A DNA stretch of 64,000 nucleotides, taken from the NCBI RefSeq assembly GCF_016756595.1, contig NZ_AP023257.1:3860001-3924000 (forward strand), read 5' to 3'. Under the pieces are notes generated by a model. It saw only the letters and a program-made list of their open reading frames with translations, made no database searches and was not told the DNA's origin. Both the position numbers and the translations under genes were made by a program. Shown piece by piece: positions 23,168 to 31,667 of this stretch (positions are counted from its first letter, which is position 1; every line of letters begins with the position of its first letter). The DNA is from Mesorhizobium sp. L-2-11. GTDB lineage: Bacteria; Pseudomonadota; Alphaproteobacteria; Rhizobiales; Rhizobiaceae.

Positions 23168-23419
23168 TCAGGTAATGGCCACACTATAGTTCTCAATCAC
23201 CGTATTCGCCAGAAGCTTGTCGCACATGGCTTTGAGATCGGCTTCGGCCTTGGTCTTGTCGCTCTCCGCAAGCTCGACGTCGAAAACCTTGCCCTGCCGC
23301 ACCTGGCCGACGCCGTCAAAGCCCATCCCGGACAATGCGTGTTCGATCGCCTTGCCTTGCGGGTCGAGCACGCCGTTCTTGAGGGTGACGGTAATGCGGG
23401 CCTTGATCACGCTGGACAT
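23168..23419 (-). CDS. purS: FGAM synthase subunit PurS
   Basis: 83 residues, the full length of PurS, starting MSSVIKARITVTLKNGVLDP with the family signature LDPQGKAIEHAL and ending in KLLANTVIENYSV. PurS links PurL and PurQ in the three-part FGAM synthase. ATG at 23419 is set by homology; the longer open frame before it runs into purC. It begins 32 bases after purC. Confidence 0.96.
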   Translation of the reverse strand: MSSVIKARITVTLKNGVLDPQGKAIEHALSGMGFDGVGQVRQGKVFDVELAESDKTKAEADLKAMCDKLLANTVIENYSVAIT

Positions 23420-23451
23420 GCTCCTGTTCGAAGTGTTGAGCGGCAAGAATC

Positions 23452-24246
23452 TCAGTGCGGCTTGCCTTTGAGGCCATCGGTCGAGGCGACGAGCACTGGT
23501 CCGGCGGGACGCGGCGGCTCGTTCTCGTTCATGATGCCGAGGCGGCGGGCGACTTCCTGATAGGCTTCGACCAAGCCGCCCATGTCGCGGCGGAAACGAT
23601 CCTTGTCGAGCTTGTCCTGGGTCGCCACGTCCCACAGACGGCACGAGTCCGGCGAGATCTCGTCGGCCACGACGATGCGCATCATGTCGCCTTCGAACAG
23701 CCGGCCGCATTCGATCTTGAAGTCGACAAGCTGGATGCCGACGCCCATGAACAAGCCGGAGAGGAAGTCGTTGACGCGGATGGCCAGGGCCATGACGTCG
23801 TCGATCTCCTGCGGGCTTGCCCAGCCGAAAGCGGTGATGTGCTCTTCAGACACCATCGGGTCGTCGAGCGCATCGGCCTTGTAATAGAATTCGATGATCG
23901 AGCGCGGCAGCACGGTGCCTTCCTCGATGCCGAGACGCTTGGCCAGCGAGCCGGCGGCGACATTGCGCACGACCACCTCGAGTGGGATGATCTCGACTTC
24001 CTTGATCAGCTGCTCGCGCATGTTGAGCCGGCGGATGAAATGGGTCGGAATGCCCATCCGGTTGAGATGGTTGAAGATGTGCTCGGAAATGCGGTTGTTG
24101 AGCACGCCCTTGCCATCGACGATTTCGTGCTTCTTTTTGTTGAAAGCGGTCGCGTCGTCCTTGAAGAACTGGATCAGTGTTCCCGGCTCAGGGCCCTCAT
24201 AGAGGATCTTGGCCTTGCCTTCATAAATGCGGCGGCGATTTTTCAT
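23452..24246 (-). CDS. purC: SAICAR synthetase
   Basis: 264 residues; joins CAIR and aspartate with ATP in purine synthesis. [20 protein letters not shown] at the N-terminus, [16 protein letters not shown] and the [13 protein letters not shown] signature are present. It is the first gene of a purC-purS-coiled coil-purQ run on the minus strand. Confidence 0.98.
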   Translation of the reverse strand: MKNRRRIYEGKAKILYEGPEPGTLIQFFKDDATAFNKKKHEIVDGKGVLNNRISEHIFNHLNRMGIPTHFIRRLNMREQLIKEVEIIPLEVVVRNVAAGSLAKRLGIEEGTVLPRSIIEFYYKADALDDPMVSEEHITAFGWASPQEIDDVMALAIRVNDFLSGLFMGVGIQLVDFKIECGRLFEGDMMRIVVADEISPDSCRLWDVATQDKLDKDRFRRDMGGLVEAYQEVARRLGIMNENEPPRPAGPVLVASTDGLKGKPH

Positions 24247-24523
24247 CTGATCTTTTCTCTGGATTTCCGGGCAGGCGGCAAGCGACCAGTTCCTGTCCGT
24301 CCGCCTAAATTAGTGCGGCAACGGTAGGGGTTCAATGCCGGTGTCTATCCCAATCGCAGTGTTTGCTCAATCGGCAAATCCTTTCGATCACCGCTTTCCG
24401 GAATGAAATGCCGCAGCGCAGCAAGTGACGTAGCATATTGACCGGCCCGCGGCCTTTTGGTTTGTGCTGGGCAATACACATATTTCGACTGCCAACTAAA
24501 TCTGATTTGACCGGAGGGATGCC

Positions 24524-24844
24524 ATGAGCAGCATGAAAGATCGCGAGGAGGGCTTCGAGCGCAAGTTCGTCATCGACGAGGAACTCCGGTTCAAGGCTGC
24601 GGCCCGTCGCAACAAGGCGCTCGGCCTGTGGGCTGCCGAAAAGCTCGGCAAGGCCGGGGCCGACGCCGAAGCCTATGCCAGCCAGGTCGTCCTCGCCGAT
24701 ATCGAGGAAGCCGGCGACCACGACGTTTTCCGAAAAATCCGCAAGGATTTCGACGAAGCCGGGGTCGTCCAGTCGGACCACCAGATTCGCCGCACCATGG
24801 ACGATCTGATGGCGCAGGCAATCGAGCAGATCAAGAACACCTGA
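24524..24844 (+). CDS. ATP synthase inhibitor, zeta subunit (DUF1476)
   Basis: 106 residues with the four-helix DUF1476 pattern: MKDREEGFERKFVIDEEL, KALGLWAAEKLG, and VVLADIEEAGDHDVFRKI. In alphaproteobacteria this small protein binds F1-ATPase and blocks ATP hydrolysis. It is a single gene with a Shine-Dalgarno (GGAGG) and its own terminator. The 277-base gap before it, upstream of purC, holds only the two divergent promoters as far as can be seen. Confidence 0.93.
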   Translation: MSSMKDREEGFERKFVIDEELRFKAAARRNKALGLWAAEKLGKAGADAEAYASQVVLADIEEAGDHDVFRKIRKDFDEAGVVQSDHQIRRTMDDLMAQAIEQIKNT

Positions 24845-24881
24845 CCCTTGCTCTGAGCCAATCGATACGCTGGACCAATCG

Positions 24882-24908
24882 ACCGCCTCGCCCCTCCGGG
24901 CGGTTTTT
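24882..24908 (+). terminator. Terminator after the zeta subunit gene
   Basis: ACCGCC, an 11-base loop, GGCGGT, then TTTT, 38 bases after the stop. Confidence 0.75.
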
Positions 24909-24994
24909 CTTTGCCTTTGCAGCTGTTTCCGGCTGAACTGCATTAGAGCGACATGCATCCATTCGGACGCACGAAGTACGCTCAATTTTGACTC

Positions 24995-25045
24995 CTCGCA
25001 TCGGGCCGATTTTGTCGCATCGGGTCGATTTTGGGCCGATGCGAG
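24995..25045. repeat. Tandem 19-bp repeat with flanking inverted repeat
   Basis: Two abutting 19-bp units differing at one base (TCGCATCGGGCCGATTTTG at 24996-25014 and the copy at 25015-25033), enclosed by CTCGCATCGG and CCGATGCGAG, which pair. The end is about 20 bases before the aldolase start and just before its Shine-Dalgarno. It looks like a palindromic repeat with internal duplication, or a regulatory site. Confidence 0.8.
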
Positions 25046-25065
25046 GTCTAATAAGGAAGGCGCTT

Positions 25066-25839
25066 ATGTCCCTGAAATCACGCCTTGCGGCCGATGAAAC
25101 CTTGTGCACCGCATGGTCCGGCGTGCCTGACGCCCTGACGGTCGAGATACTTGCCAGACAGGGTTTCGATGCCGTCACCCTCGACATGCAGCATGGCGGA
25201 CATCACGAGGACAGTGTGCTGCGCGGCCTTGCGCCGGTGCTGGCCGCCAACAAGCCGGCGCTGGTGCGCGTTCCGGTCGGCCGCTTCGACATGGCCAGCC
25301 GCGCGCTCGATTTCGGCGCCGAGGCGGTGATTGCGCCGATGGTGAATTCGGTGGCGGACGCCAGGCTGTTCGCTGCCGCCATGAAGTATCCGCCGCTCGG
25401 CGAGCGCTCATGGGGCCCGACCTATGCCTTTCCGCGTCATGGCAAGGGCGACTATGCCGACTGGCTGCGCGATAGCAACGCTCGTACCATGGCCTTCGCC
25501 ATGGTCGAAACGCGCGCCGCGCTCGATGCGCTCGACGGCATCCTCGACACGCCGGGAATCGACGGCATCTTCCTCGGCCCATCGGATTTTTCGATCGCCT
25601 GGTCGAACGGCGCCGCTGTCAACTCGACGCTCGAAAGCATGATGGAAACCGTCGCCTCGATCGCCGAGCGGACGCGCAAGGCCGGCAAGCATGCCGCGAT
25701 CTATGTCATCGAGCCGGCCATCGCCGGCCGTGTGGTATCGATGGGCTACCGGCTGCTGGCGATGGGCTCCGAGCACGCGTTGATCGGGCTGGGGGCAAAG
25801 ACCCTGCTGAAGAGCGTGAGGGACTCGATCGGGTCCTAA
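25066..25839 (+). CDS. HpcH/HpaI family class II aldolase
   Basis: 257 residues. The family fold and metal site show in VTLDMQHGGHHEDSV, GAEAVIAPMVNS, the Glu of AMVETRAALDAL and the Asp of IFLGPSDFS. Relatives cleave 4-hydroxy-2-oxo acids to pyruvate and an aldehyde; the natural substrate is not evident. A good Shine-Dalgarno (AAGGAAGG) supports ATG 25066 (MSLKSRLAADE). It ends overlapping by 4 bases with the convergent hydrolase gene. Confidence 0.9.
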   Translation: MSLKSRLAADETLCTAWSGVPDALTVEILARQGFDAVTLDMQHGGHHEDSVLRGLAPVLAANKPALVRVPVGRFDMASRALDFGAEAVIAPMVNSVADARLFAAAMKYPPLGERSWGPTYAFPRHGKGDYADWLRDSNARTMAFAMVETRAALDALDGILDTPGIDGIFLGPSDFSIAWSNGAAVNSTLESMMETVASIAERTRKAGKHAAIYVIEPAIAGRVVSMGYRLLAMGSEHALIGLGAKTLLKSVRDSIGS

Positions 25840-26384
25840 AGGTCCGTCAGGAATTTCGCAAAAGTCATCGAGCCTTCCGGCCATGGGCCGAAGCCGGCAT
25901 CGGCGTTGAGATGTCCGGCCTCGCCGGCATCGATGAACAGTGAGCCCCAGGCGCCGGCAATGTCCTCGGCCACCTCGAACGTGCAGAACGGATCGTTGCG
26001 GCTGGCGATCACCACCGAGGGAAATGCCAGCGGCTCGCGCGGATAAGGGCCGAAGGTCATCAGGTGCCTGGGTTTTATCTCTGGATTGGCGACGTCGGGC
26101 GGCGCCACGAAGAAGGCTCCGGCGACCCGACGCTGGAACTGCGGCATTGCCTGGATCACGGCGGCGACGCCGAGTGAGTGCGCGACGACAACGACCGGTC
26201 GTTCGGCCTCGTTGACCGCCTTCGCTACGCTCGCCGTCCAGTCTTCACGCACTGGCTTCGACCATTCCGCCTGCTCGACGCGCCGCGCCGTCGACAATTT
26301 CGACTGCCAGCGGCTCTGCCAATGGTCGGGGCCGGAATTGGTGTAGCCCGGCACGATAAGAATGTCTGCATCCTTGACTTTCAT
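25836..26384 (-). CDS. RBBP9/YdeN-family serine hydrolase
   Basis: 182 residues in the RBBP9/YdeN alpha/beta-hydrolase family. LIVPGYTNSGPDHWQSRWQ is the family signature; the triad is seen as Ser in VVAHSLGVA, Asp in SRNDPFC and His in GEAGHLNADAG. Natural substrates of the family are unknown. Several in-frame ATGs exist (26393, 26435); 26384 (MKVKDADI) is where homology starts. Confidence 0.88.
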   Translation of the reverse strand: MKVKDADILIVPGYTNSGPDHWQSRWQSKLSTARRVEQAEWSKPVREDWTASVAKAVNEAERPVVVVAHSLGVAAVIQAMPQFQRRVAGAFFVAPPDVANPEIKPRHLMTFGPYPREPLAFPSVVIASRNDPFCTFEVAEDIAGAWGSLFIDAGEAGHLNADAGFGPWPEGSMTFAKFLTDL

Positions 26385-26421
26385 GGCGCGCATGTAGCGA
26401 GGGACACGGTTTCGTGCAACC

Positions 26422-26470
26422 GCGCATGATCCCAAAAAGTGTGAAGTGGTTTTTGGATAAGATCACGCGC
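26422..26470. repeat. Nested palindromic repeat, family B copy 2
   Basis: GCGCATGATC and GATCACGCGC at the ends, pairing with one mismatch, around CCAAAAA / TTTTTGG. Same layout as 8783-8831, and the same type as a very common Hyphomicrobiales repeat with the core GATCCCGAAAAGTGG. It lies between divergent genes. Confidence 0.8.
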
Positions 26471-26601
26471 AACTGGGTCTGATCATTTTGCGATCGCTCA
26501 CAATAGTGAACACCATGTTCGCTTCTTGGCGTCTTGTGTGAACGATCGCGAAAGACGATCTGTTATCGGGAAAAGAACAGCCGTGTAATGAGAACCAGGA
26601 T

Positions 26602-27501
26602 TTGGAACTGACACGGCGTACGATGGTAGGTGGCGCCGGGCTCCTGGCTTTGGGGATCTCGTCGAAGGCCGCCCGAACGGAGACTTTGATGAGTGAATTG
26701 CCTTTTGCCGCCACGACCCCGGTCAGCGTTGCCCGCGTCGGGTTGCGGGCGCGAGATGCCGAAAATCTCGCTGCCTATTATCGCGACGTCGTCGGGCTGC
26801 GGGAACTGAGCCGCACCGGCGGCACGATCACGCTGGGCGCCGCCAATCGTCCCTTGCTCGACATCGAGGCGGATGCAGCGGCAAAGCCCGACGATCCGCG
26901 CAGCGCCGGCCTGTTTCACACCGCCTTCCTGCTACCCAGCCGGGCCGACCTCGGGCGCTGGATCAACCACGCCATCGCCAACAATATCGGCATCGACGGC
27001 GCTTCCGACCATCTGGTCAGCGAGGCGCTTTACCTGACCGATCCTGAAGGCAACGGCATTGAGATCTATGCCGACCGCCGCCGTGAGGACTGGAAGTGGA
27101 ATGGTGACAAGATAGCGATGGCGACCGAACGGCTGAATATTTCGTCGGTCGTCGCCGAAGAGCCGGCCGGCGATGCCGGCTGGCAGGGGATGCCGGACAA
27201 CAGCATCATCGGCCATGTCCATCTGCGCGTCGGTCGGCCCGAAGACGCCGAGGCCTGGTGGCATCAGGAATTCGGCTTCGATACCATGGCGAAATATGGT
27301 GGCGCGGCGGTGTTCCTGTCATCAGGCGGCTACCACCACCACATCGGCGCCAATTCGTGGCAGAGCGCCGGCGCCGGCCGTCGTGATCCTTCCCGCTCCG
27401 GCCTCGCCTGGGTCGAAATGCGTTCGAACAACGTGGTTGATGCAACGACGCGCGAGGATCCATGGGGAACGGTGATCAGGACCGTTTCCGGCAAGGCTTG
27501 A
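26602..27501 (+). CDS. VOC (glyoxalase/dioxygenase fold) protein
   Basis: A CatE-like protein with two vicinal-oxygen-chelate modules (about residues 40-155 and 190-290 of the long form); metal ligands are suggested by GLFHTAFLLP, DPEGNGIEIYAD, IGHVHLRV and YHHHIGANSW. From TTG 26602 the 299-residue form starts MELTRRTMVGGAGLLALG, which reads as a twin-arginine leader. A conventional start, ATG 26689 (MSELPFA) with a GGAG Shine-Dalgarno, gives a 270-residue cytoplasmic form. Which one is used is unresolved; the core identity is firm, its substrate unknown. Confidence 0.8.
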   Translation: MELTRRTMVGGAGLLALGISSKAARTETLMSELPFAATTPVSVARVGLRARDAENLAAYYRDVVGLRELSRTGGTITLGAANRPLLDIEADAAAKPDDPRSAGLFHTAFLLPSRADLGRWINHAIANNIGIDGASDHLVSEALYLTDPEGNGIEIYADRRREDWKWNGDKIAMATERLNISSVVAEEPAGDAGWQGMPDNSIIGHVHLRVGRPEDAEAWWHQEFGFDTMAKYGGAAVFLSSGGYHHHIGANSWQSAGAGRRDPSRSGLAWVEMRSNNVVDATTREDPWGTVIRTVSGKA

Positions 27502-27540
27502 TTCTTCGAACCTGACGGTGCGGTGAGGTCGATGCCGTCT

Positions 27541-27610
27541 TACCTTATCCACTTGTGGGAGAAGGTGGCCTCGCAAAGCGAGGTCGGCTCCAGCTTGGAA
27601 CCGCCGGCTG
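27541..27610. repeat. Family C repeat, partial copy
   Basis: Contains CTTGTGGGAGAAGGTGG followed by the hairpin CCTCGC-AAA-GCGAGG (27570-27584) and CTCCAGC, all shared with the full copies at 51091-51267 and 58843-58986. It lies between the convergent VOC and purB genes and may end both transcripts. Confidence 0.75.
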
Positions 27611-27634
27611 GGAACCGGTCAAATCCGCGTGGCC

Positions 27635-28942
27635 TCACGCTTCCCCGAAGACGCGCTTGAAGATCGTGTCGACATGCTTGGTATGATAGCCAAGGTCGAA
27701 TTTTTCACGAATTTCGGCCTCGGGCAAGGCTGCGGTGACCTCCTTGTCGGCCAAAAGTTCCTCAAGGAAATCAGCGCCTTGCTCCCATACTTTCATGGCG
27801 TTTCGCTGCACCAGCCGGTAGGCATCCTCACGGCTGACGCCGGCCTGGGTCAGCGCCAGCAGCACACGCTGCGAATGCACAAGGCCGCGGAACTTGTTCA
27901 TGTTCTTCAGCATGTTGTCGGGATAGACGAGCAATCTGTTGATGACACTGGTCAGCCGCGACAACGCGAAATCGAGCGTCACGGTCGCATCCGGGCCGAT
28001 CATGCGCTCGACCGACGAATGCGAGATGTCGCGCTCGTGCCAGAGCGCCACGTTCTCCATCGCCGGCAGCGCGAAGGAACGCACCATGCGGGCAAGCCCG
28101 GTGAGGTTTTCGGTAAGCACCGGGTTACGCTTGTGCGGCATCGCCGACGAGCCTTTCTGTCCGGGCGAAAAATACTCTTCCGCCTCCAGCACCTCGGTGC
28201 GCTGCAGATGGCGGATTTCTGTCGCCAGCCGTTCGATCGACGACGCGATGACAGCGAGCGTCGCAAAGAACATCGCATGGCGGTCGCGCGGGATCACCTG
28301 CGTCGACACCGGCTCCGGCTTCAATCCGAGTTTCTTCGCCACATGCTCTTCGACATAGGGATCGATATTGGCGAAGGTGCCGACAGCACCTGATATGGCG
28401 CATGTCGCAATATCCTCACGCGCGTGCACCAGCCGCTCGCGGCAGCGCGAGAATTCGGCATAGGCCTGCGCCAGCTTGACGCCGAAGGTGGTCGGCTCGG
28501 CATGGATGCCGTGGCTGCGGCCGATGGTGACGGTGTCCTTGTGTTCGTAGGCGCGGCGCTTGAGCGCCGCAAGCAAGCCGTCGATGTCGGCCAGAAGGAT
28601 GTCGCTGGCGCGGGTGAGCTGCACGGCGAAGCAGGTGTCGAGAACGTCCGAGGACGTCATCCCCTGATGAATGAAGCGGGCGTCCAGCCCGACGAATTCG
28701 CTAAGGTGGGTGAGGAAGGCGATGACGTCGTGCTTGGTGACGCGCTCGATCTCGTCGATCGCATTGACGTCGAACTTCGCGGCCCCGCCTTTTTCCCAAA
28801 TGGTTTTGGCGGCCTCCTTCGGGATCACGCCGAGCTCGGCCAGCGCGTCACAAGCGTAGGCCTCAATCTCGAACCAGATGCGGAACCGGGTTTCGGGCGA
28901 CCAGATGGCCACCATTTCCGGCCGGGAGTAGCGAGGGATCAT
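27635..28942 (-). CDS. purB: Adenylosuccinate lyase
   Basis: 435 residues; acts twice in purine synthesis, on SAICAR and on adenylosuccinate. The superfamily signature SSAMPHKRNPVLTE lies near residue 267, and the N-terminus (MIPRYSRPEMVAIWSPETRF) is typical of the bacterial enzyme. It is on the same strand as the other pur genes, 3.4 kb upstream of purC, but has its own surroundings. Confidence 0.97.
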   Translation of the reverse strand: MIPRYSRPEMVAIWSPETRFRIWFEIEAYACDALAELGVIPKEAAKTIWEKGGAAKFDVNAIDEIERVTKHDVIAFLTHLSEFVGLDARFIHQGMTSSDVLDTCFAVQLTRASDILLADIDGLLAALKRRAYEHKDTVTIGRSHGIHAEPTTFGVKLAQAYAEFSRCRERLVHAREDIATCAISGAVGTFANIDPYVEEHVAKKLGLKPEPVSTQVIPRDRHAMFFATLAVIASSIERLATEIRHLQRTEVLEAEEYFSPGQKGSSAMPHKRNPVLTENLTGLARMVRSFALPAMENVALWHERDISHSSVERMIGPDATVTLDFALSRLTSVINRLLVYPDNMLKNMNKFRGLVHSQRVLLALTQAGVSREDAYRLVQRNAMKVWEQGADFLEELLADKEVTAALPEAEIREKFDLGYHTKHVDTIFKRVFGEA

Positions 28943-29001
28943 CGGTCAGTCCTGACTTGCGAGGGTGTTCGCCCGCGTCGTAACAGAGGCAGACAAAATG
29001 C

Positions 29002-29520
29002 TCAACGCTGCTGCCGCGCAAACCAGATGCTGGCGAGAGCAAGCGCGATGAAACCGAGCGGAAAATAAAGCCGGATGCCCAGCACGATGAATTGATAGAA
29101 CGCCGTTGCCATGGTGTGCGCGAACTGGATGGACCAGCCAATGGTCAGTGCAGGTTCATGCCACTGGGCATAGTAGGAACGGTATTGCAGCGCAAAGAGC
29201 CCACCGGTGAAGCCGGTCGTGGTGGCAAGAAGGCAGACAAACGCGGCCGCCAAGGCAACTTGCCAATGCCGCCCGAGCGAGACGAGCCGCGCCAGGAAAA
29301 GGCCAACCGGAAAGGCGAGCGCACCGCCCGCCGCATAGAGCAACGCGACGAAGCGGATATTTGCCGGGGTCATCCAGTCGTCCAGCAGCAGATTGACAAG
29401 CGCGCTGGCGCCCATCGCTGCGGCCCACGGCAGGGCGCCGCAAACCGCGGCGCGCGGCGACGGCAAGGCCTTGCGGATGCGATCCAGGACTCGGCTGCGT
29501 ATGGCGGGAAGCGGCGTCAC
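29002..29520 (-). CDS. Four-helix membrane protein
   Basis: 172 residues with four hydrophobic segments (about 25-50, 58-82, 88-110 and 140-165), so an inner-membrane protein. No family recognised. Its start overlaps the end of the DUF2259 gene by 4 bases, so the two are translationally coupled and may act together at the envelope. Confidence 0.75.
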   Translation of the reverse strand: MTPLPAIRSRVLDRIRKALPSPRAAVCGALPWAAAMGASALVNLLLDDWMTPANIRFVALLYAAGGALAFPVGLFLARLVSLGRHWQVALAAAFVCLLATTTGFTGGLFALQYRSYYAQWHEPALTIGWSIQFAHTMATAFYQFIVLGIRLYFPLGFIALALASIWFARQQR

Positions 29521-30242
29521 AGCCGGCCAGTTACCGCGATCCAGCGAAAATCCGGCCCTTCGAAACCGTGCTGGCGCACCGCGATCAGCACGGCATAGGC
29601 GCTGAGGCCCTGCATGGAAAATGTCTGCACCGCGCCGATCCGGTAGCCGTTCGGGCAGCCTCTGCTTTTGGGGATCGACTTGTCTTCGTGCAGGAGCTCA
29701 GTCTTGCCGCCGGCTTTCGCCTCGATGCGCAACAGGCGAAAGCCGTTGATCTCGCCAAGGCTCTGGCAGGTTTCGGTATCGTTCATGCCGATCTCGTCGA
29801 GCCGGAACTCGAGCGGATCATCGATCGGCGAAAAGATCGGCCGCGGGTTGACCACCATGCGGAACGGATCGGCCGAAAGCTCGGTCACCGGGTTGGAGCC
29901 GGCGGTGATGCCGCGATTCGCCGTCAATTCCGCCTGTTTGATGATAGCTTCACCTTTCTGCCGGGCTGCAAGGCGCGCCGCGTCGAGCGTTGCGTTCTCG
30001 TCGTCAAGCCGCACCCTGATCGGTGTGCCCTTGAGAAAACTGTCGTCGGCGGTGTTGATGTAATAGCGATTGGCATAGGGAAATCCCGACCCGTCCTGGA
30101 CACCATACTCCTCGAAGGCGAACGCGCCGCCATCCCCAGTGAAGCCAAGGATCTCAAGCCCGGCGACATCGCCGGCATGCGCGGCGAGCGAAGTCGTAAA
30201 CTGGGCAAGGAGGGAAACGGCAAACAGGGCAAGAATTCGCAT
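29517..30242 (-). CDS. DUF2259 predicted secreted protein
   Basis: 241 residues with a Sec signal peptide (MRILALFAVSLLAQFTTSLA, AHAG cleavage). The mature part starts DVAGLEILGFTGDGGAFAFE, typical of DUF2259, a family of periplasmic proteins without a known role. It contains one Cys pair candidate (TCQSLGE, RGCPNG). It precedes and overlaps the membrane protein gene. Confidence 0.85.
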   Translation of the reverse strand: MRILALFAVSLLAQFTTSLAAHAGDVAGLEILGFTGDGGAFAFEEYGVQDGSGFPYANRYYINTADDSFLKGTPIRVRLDDENATLDAARLAARQKGEAIIKQAELTANRGITAGSNPVTELSADPFRMVVNPRPIFSPIDDPLEFRLDEIGMNDTETCQSLGEINGFRLLRIEAKAGGKTELLHEDKSIPKSRGCPNGYRIGAVQTFSMQGLSAYAVLIAVRQHGFEGPDFRWIAVTGRL

Positions 30243-30384
30243 CGGATTTCCGTTTGAGCAGCCAGCGTTGTTTCGATCACTATCACGACATCGTCAAAAC
30301 TTCGTGCCCTCTGAGACGCAAGCCCGATGCATCCAATCGCGTTCTCATATGTTTATGTCGGCAGCTTGAAATGGAGAGCCCACA

Positions 30385-30639
30385 ATGACAGATGCAGCCA
30401 GCATTCGCGAACATATGGAAGTGATCGGCGCCGACGGCGTCCATGTCGGCACTGTCGACAAAGTTGAGGGGCAACGAATCAAGCTGACCAAGCGCGACAG
30501 CGGCGAGGGCGCCCACAGGGGGCATCATCACTTCATTCCGCTCAGCCTCGTAGCCGAAGTCGAGGGCCAGAAAGTGCGGCTGTCGGCAAATGCGGATGTT
30601 GCGGTCACGTTCGAGGAAGAAAAATCCGACCCCACCTGA
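30385..30639 (+). CDS. DUF2171 protein
   Basis: 84 residues: IREHMEVIGADGVHVGTVDK and RIKLTKRDSGEGAHRGHHHF, then IPLSLVAEVEGQKVRL. This is the DUF2171 family, a small beta-barrel related to PRC-barrel folds and common in rhizobia. Function unknown. It is divergent from the DUF2259 gene and ends 23 bases before the convergent peptidase gene. Confidence 0.85.
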   Translation: MTDAASIREHMEVIGADGVHVGTVDKVEGQRIKLTKRDSGEGAHRGHHHFIPLSLVAEVEGQKVRLSANADVAVTFEEEKSDPT

Positions 30640-30662
30640 TCACGGGCCACGGCAGCCCGCAT

Positions 30663-31667
30663 TCAGCGCGACGACCAGACCGGAAACAGGTCGCCTTCGG
30701 CGGGCGTCGCGGCAAAGACGCCGCGGCTGATGGCGCGCGCCATGGTGGCGCCGGCCGCGGCGTAGAGGTCGATTGCATCGTTGGGCGCGAGCTCAATGCC
30801 GCTCTTGCCGGTCGCCAGCGCGAAAACAAGATCGCCGTCGGCCGGCGTATGCGTTGGCCAAATGGCGCGCACGAAGCCGTCATGCGCTGATATCGCCAGG
30901 CGTTTGGCGGCGGCGTTGGTGAGAACGGCGTCCGTGGCAATGACGGCGATGGTCGTGTTGCCTCCCATTGGCTTATCGCGAAACTTCAGCAGGATTTTTT
31001 TCGCGTCCTCCGGCATCGGCGAGGGATAACCAAGCCCGCCGAACTCGTCGCCGATCTCGAAGGGCGCTGCCCAGAAGTGGCGGGTCTGGGCGATCGTCAC
31101 CGAGCCGATCGGGTTGACGGCGGCGAGTGCGCCGATGGTGACGCCGCTGTCGAGCACCGTCGAGGCCGATCCGAGGCCGCCCTTGAGGCCGGAACTCAGG
31201 GCACCGGTGCCCGCGCCGACCGTGCCGAGCGGAAAATCGATGCCGACTGCCTGTGCCGCCTCATAGCCGAGATCGCGGTAGGGCGGATAGCGGCCCCAGT
31301 CCTTGTCGCCGCCATTGCGCAGGTCGAACAGGATCGCCGCCGGCACGATCGGCACGCGAAAGCCGCCGACCTCCACGCCGATGCCGCTTTCGAGTAGTGC
31401 CGCCTGCACGCCGGAGGCGGCGTCGAGACCGAAGGCCGAGCCACCTGAAAGCACCACGGCATGGATCGCCTCGATCGAATTGTGCGGCTCGAGCAGGTCG
31501 GTCTCGCGGGTGCCCGGCGCGCCGCCCAGGATCTGCACACCGGCCACCGCCGGCTCGTCGCAGACGATGGTGGTCACCCCGGATTTCAGCCTCACGTCGG
31601 AAGCGTTGCCGACGCGCAGGCCGGCGACATCGGTGATGAGATTGCGCGGCCCGGTGCGAAACATCAT
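30663..31667 (-). CDS. P1-family aminopeptidase (DmpA-like)
   Basis: 334 residues of the Ntn-hydrolase-like P1 peptidase family (DmpA, BapA), which self-cleave and then remove N-terminal residues or beta-amino acids. LSGGSAFGLDAASGVQAALL and GLKGGLGSASTVLDSG are typical, and the likely self-cleavage point is Asn-Thr in GGNTTIAVIATDA, which would free the nucleophile Thr. It overlaps the end of the upstream binding-protein gene by 4 bases. No signal peptide, so it is cytoplasmic. Confidence 0.88.
   Translation of the reverse strand: MMFRTGPRNLITDVAGLRVGNASDVRLKSGVTTIVCDEPAVAGVQILGGAPGTRETDLLEPHNSIEAIHAVVLSGGSAFGLDAASGVQAALLESGIGVEVGGFRVPIVPAAILFDLRNGGDKDWGRYPPYRDLGYEAAQAVGIDFPLGTVGAGTGALSSGLKGGLGSASTVLDSGVTIGALAAVNPIGSVTIAQTRHFWAAPFEIGDEFGGLGYPSPMPEDAKKILLKFRDKPMGGNTTIAVIATDAVLTNAAAKRLAISAHDGFVRAIWPTHTPADGDLVFALATGKSGIELAPNDAIDLYAAAGATMARAISRGVFAATPAEGDLFPVWSSR

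Noticed and set aside
27546..27554. TTATCCACT as a DnaA box
   Set aside because: One mismatch and located inside a dispersed repeat between convergent genes.
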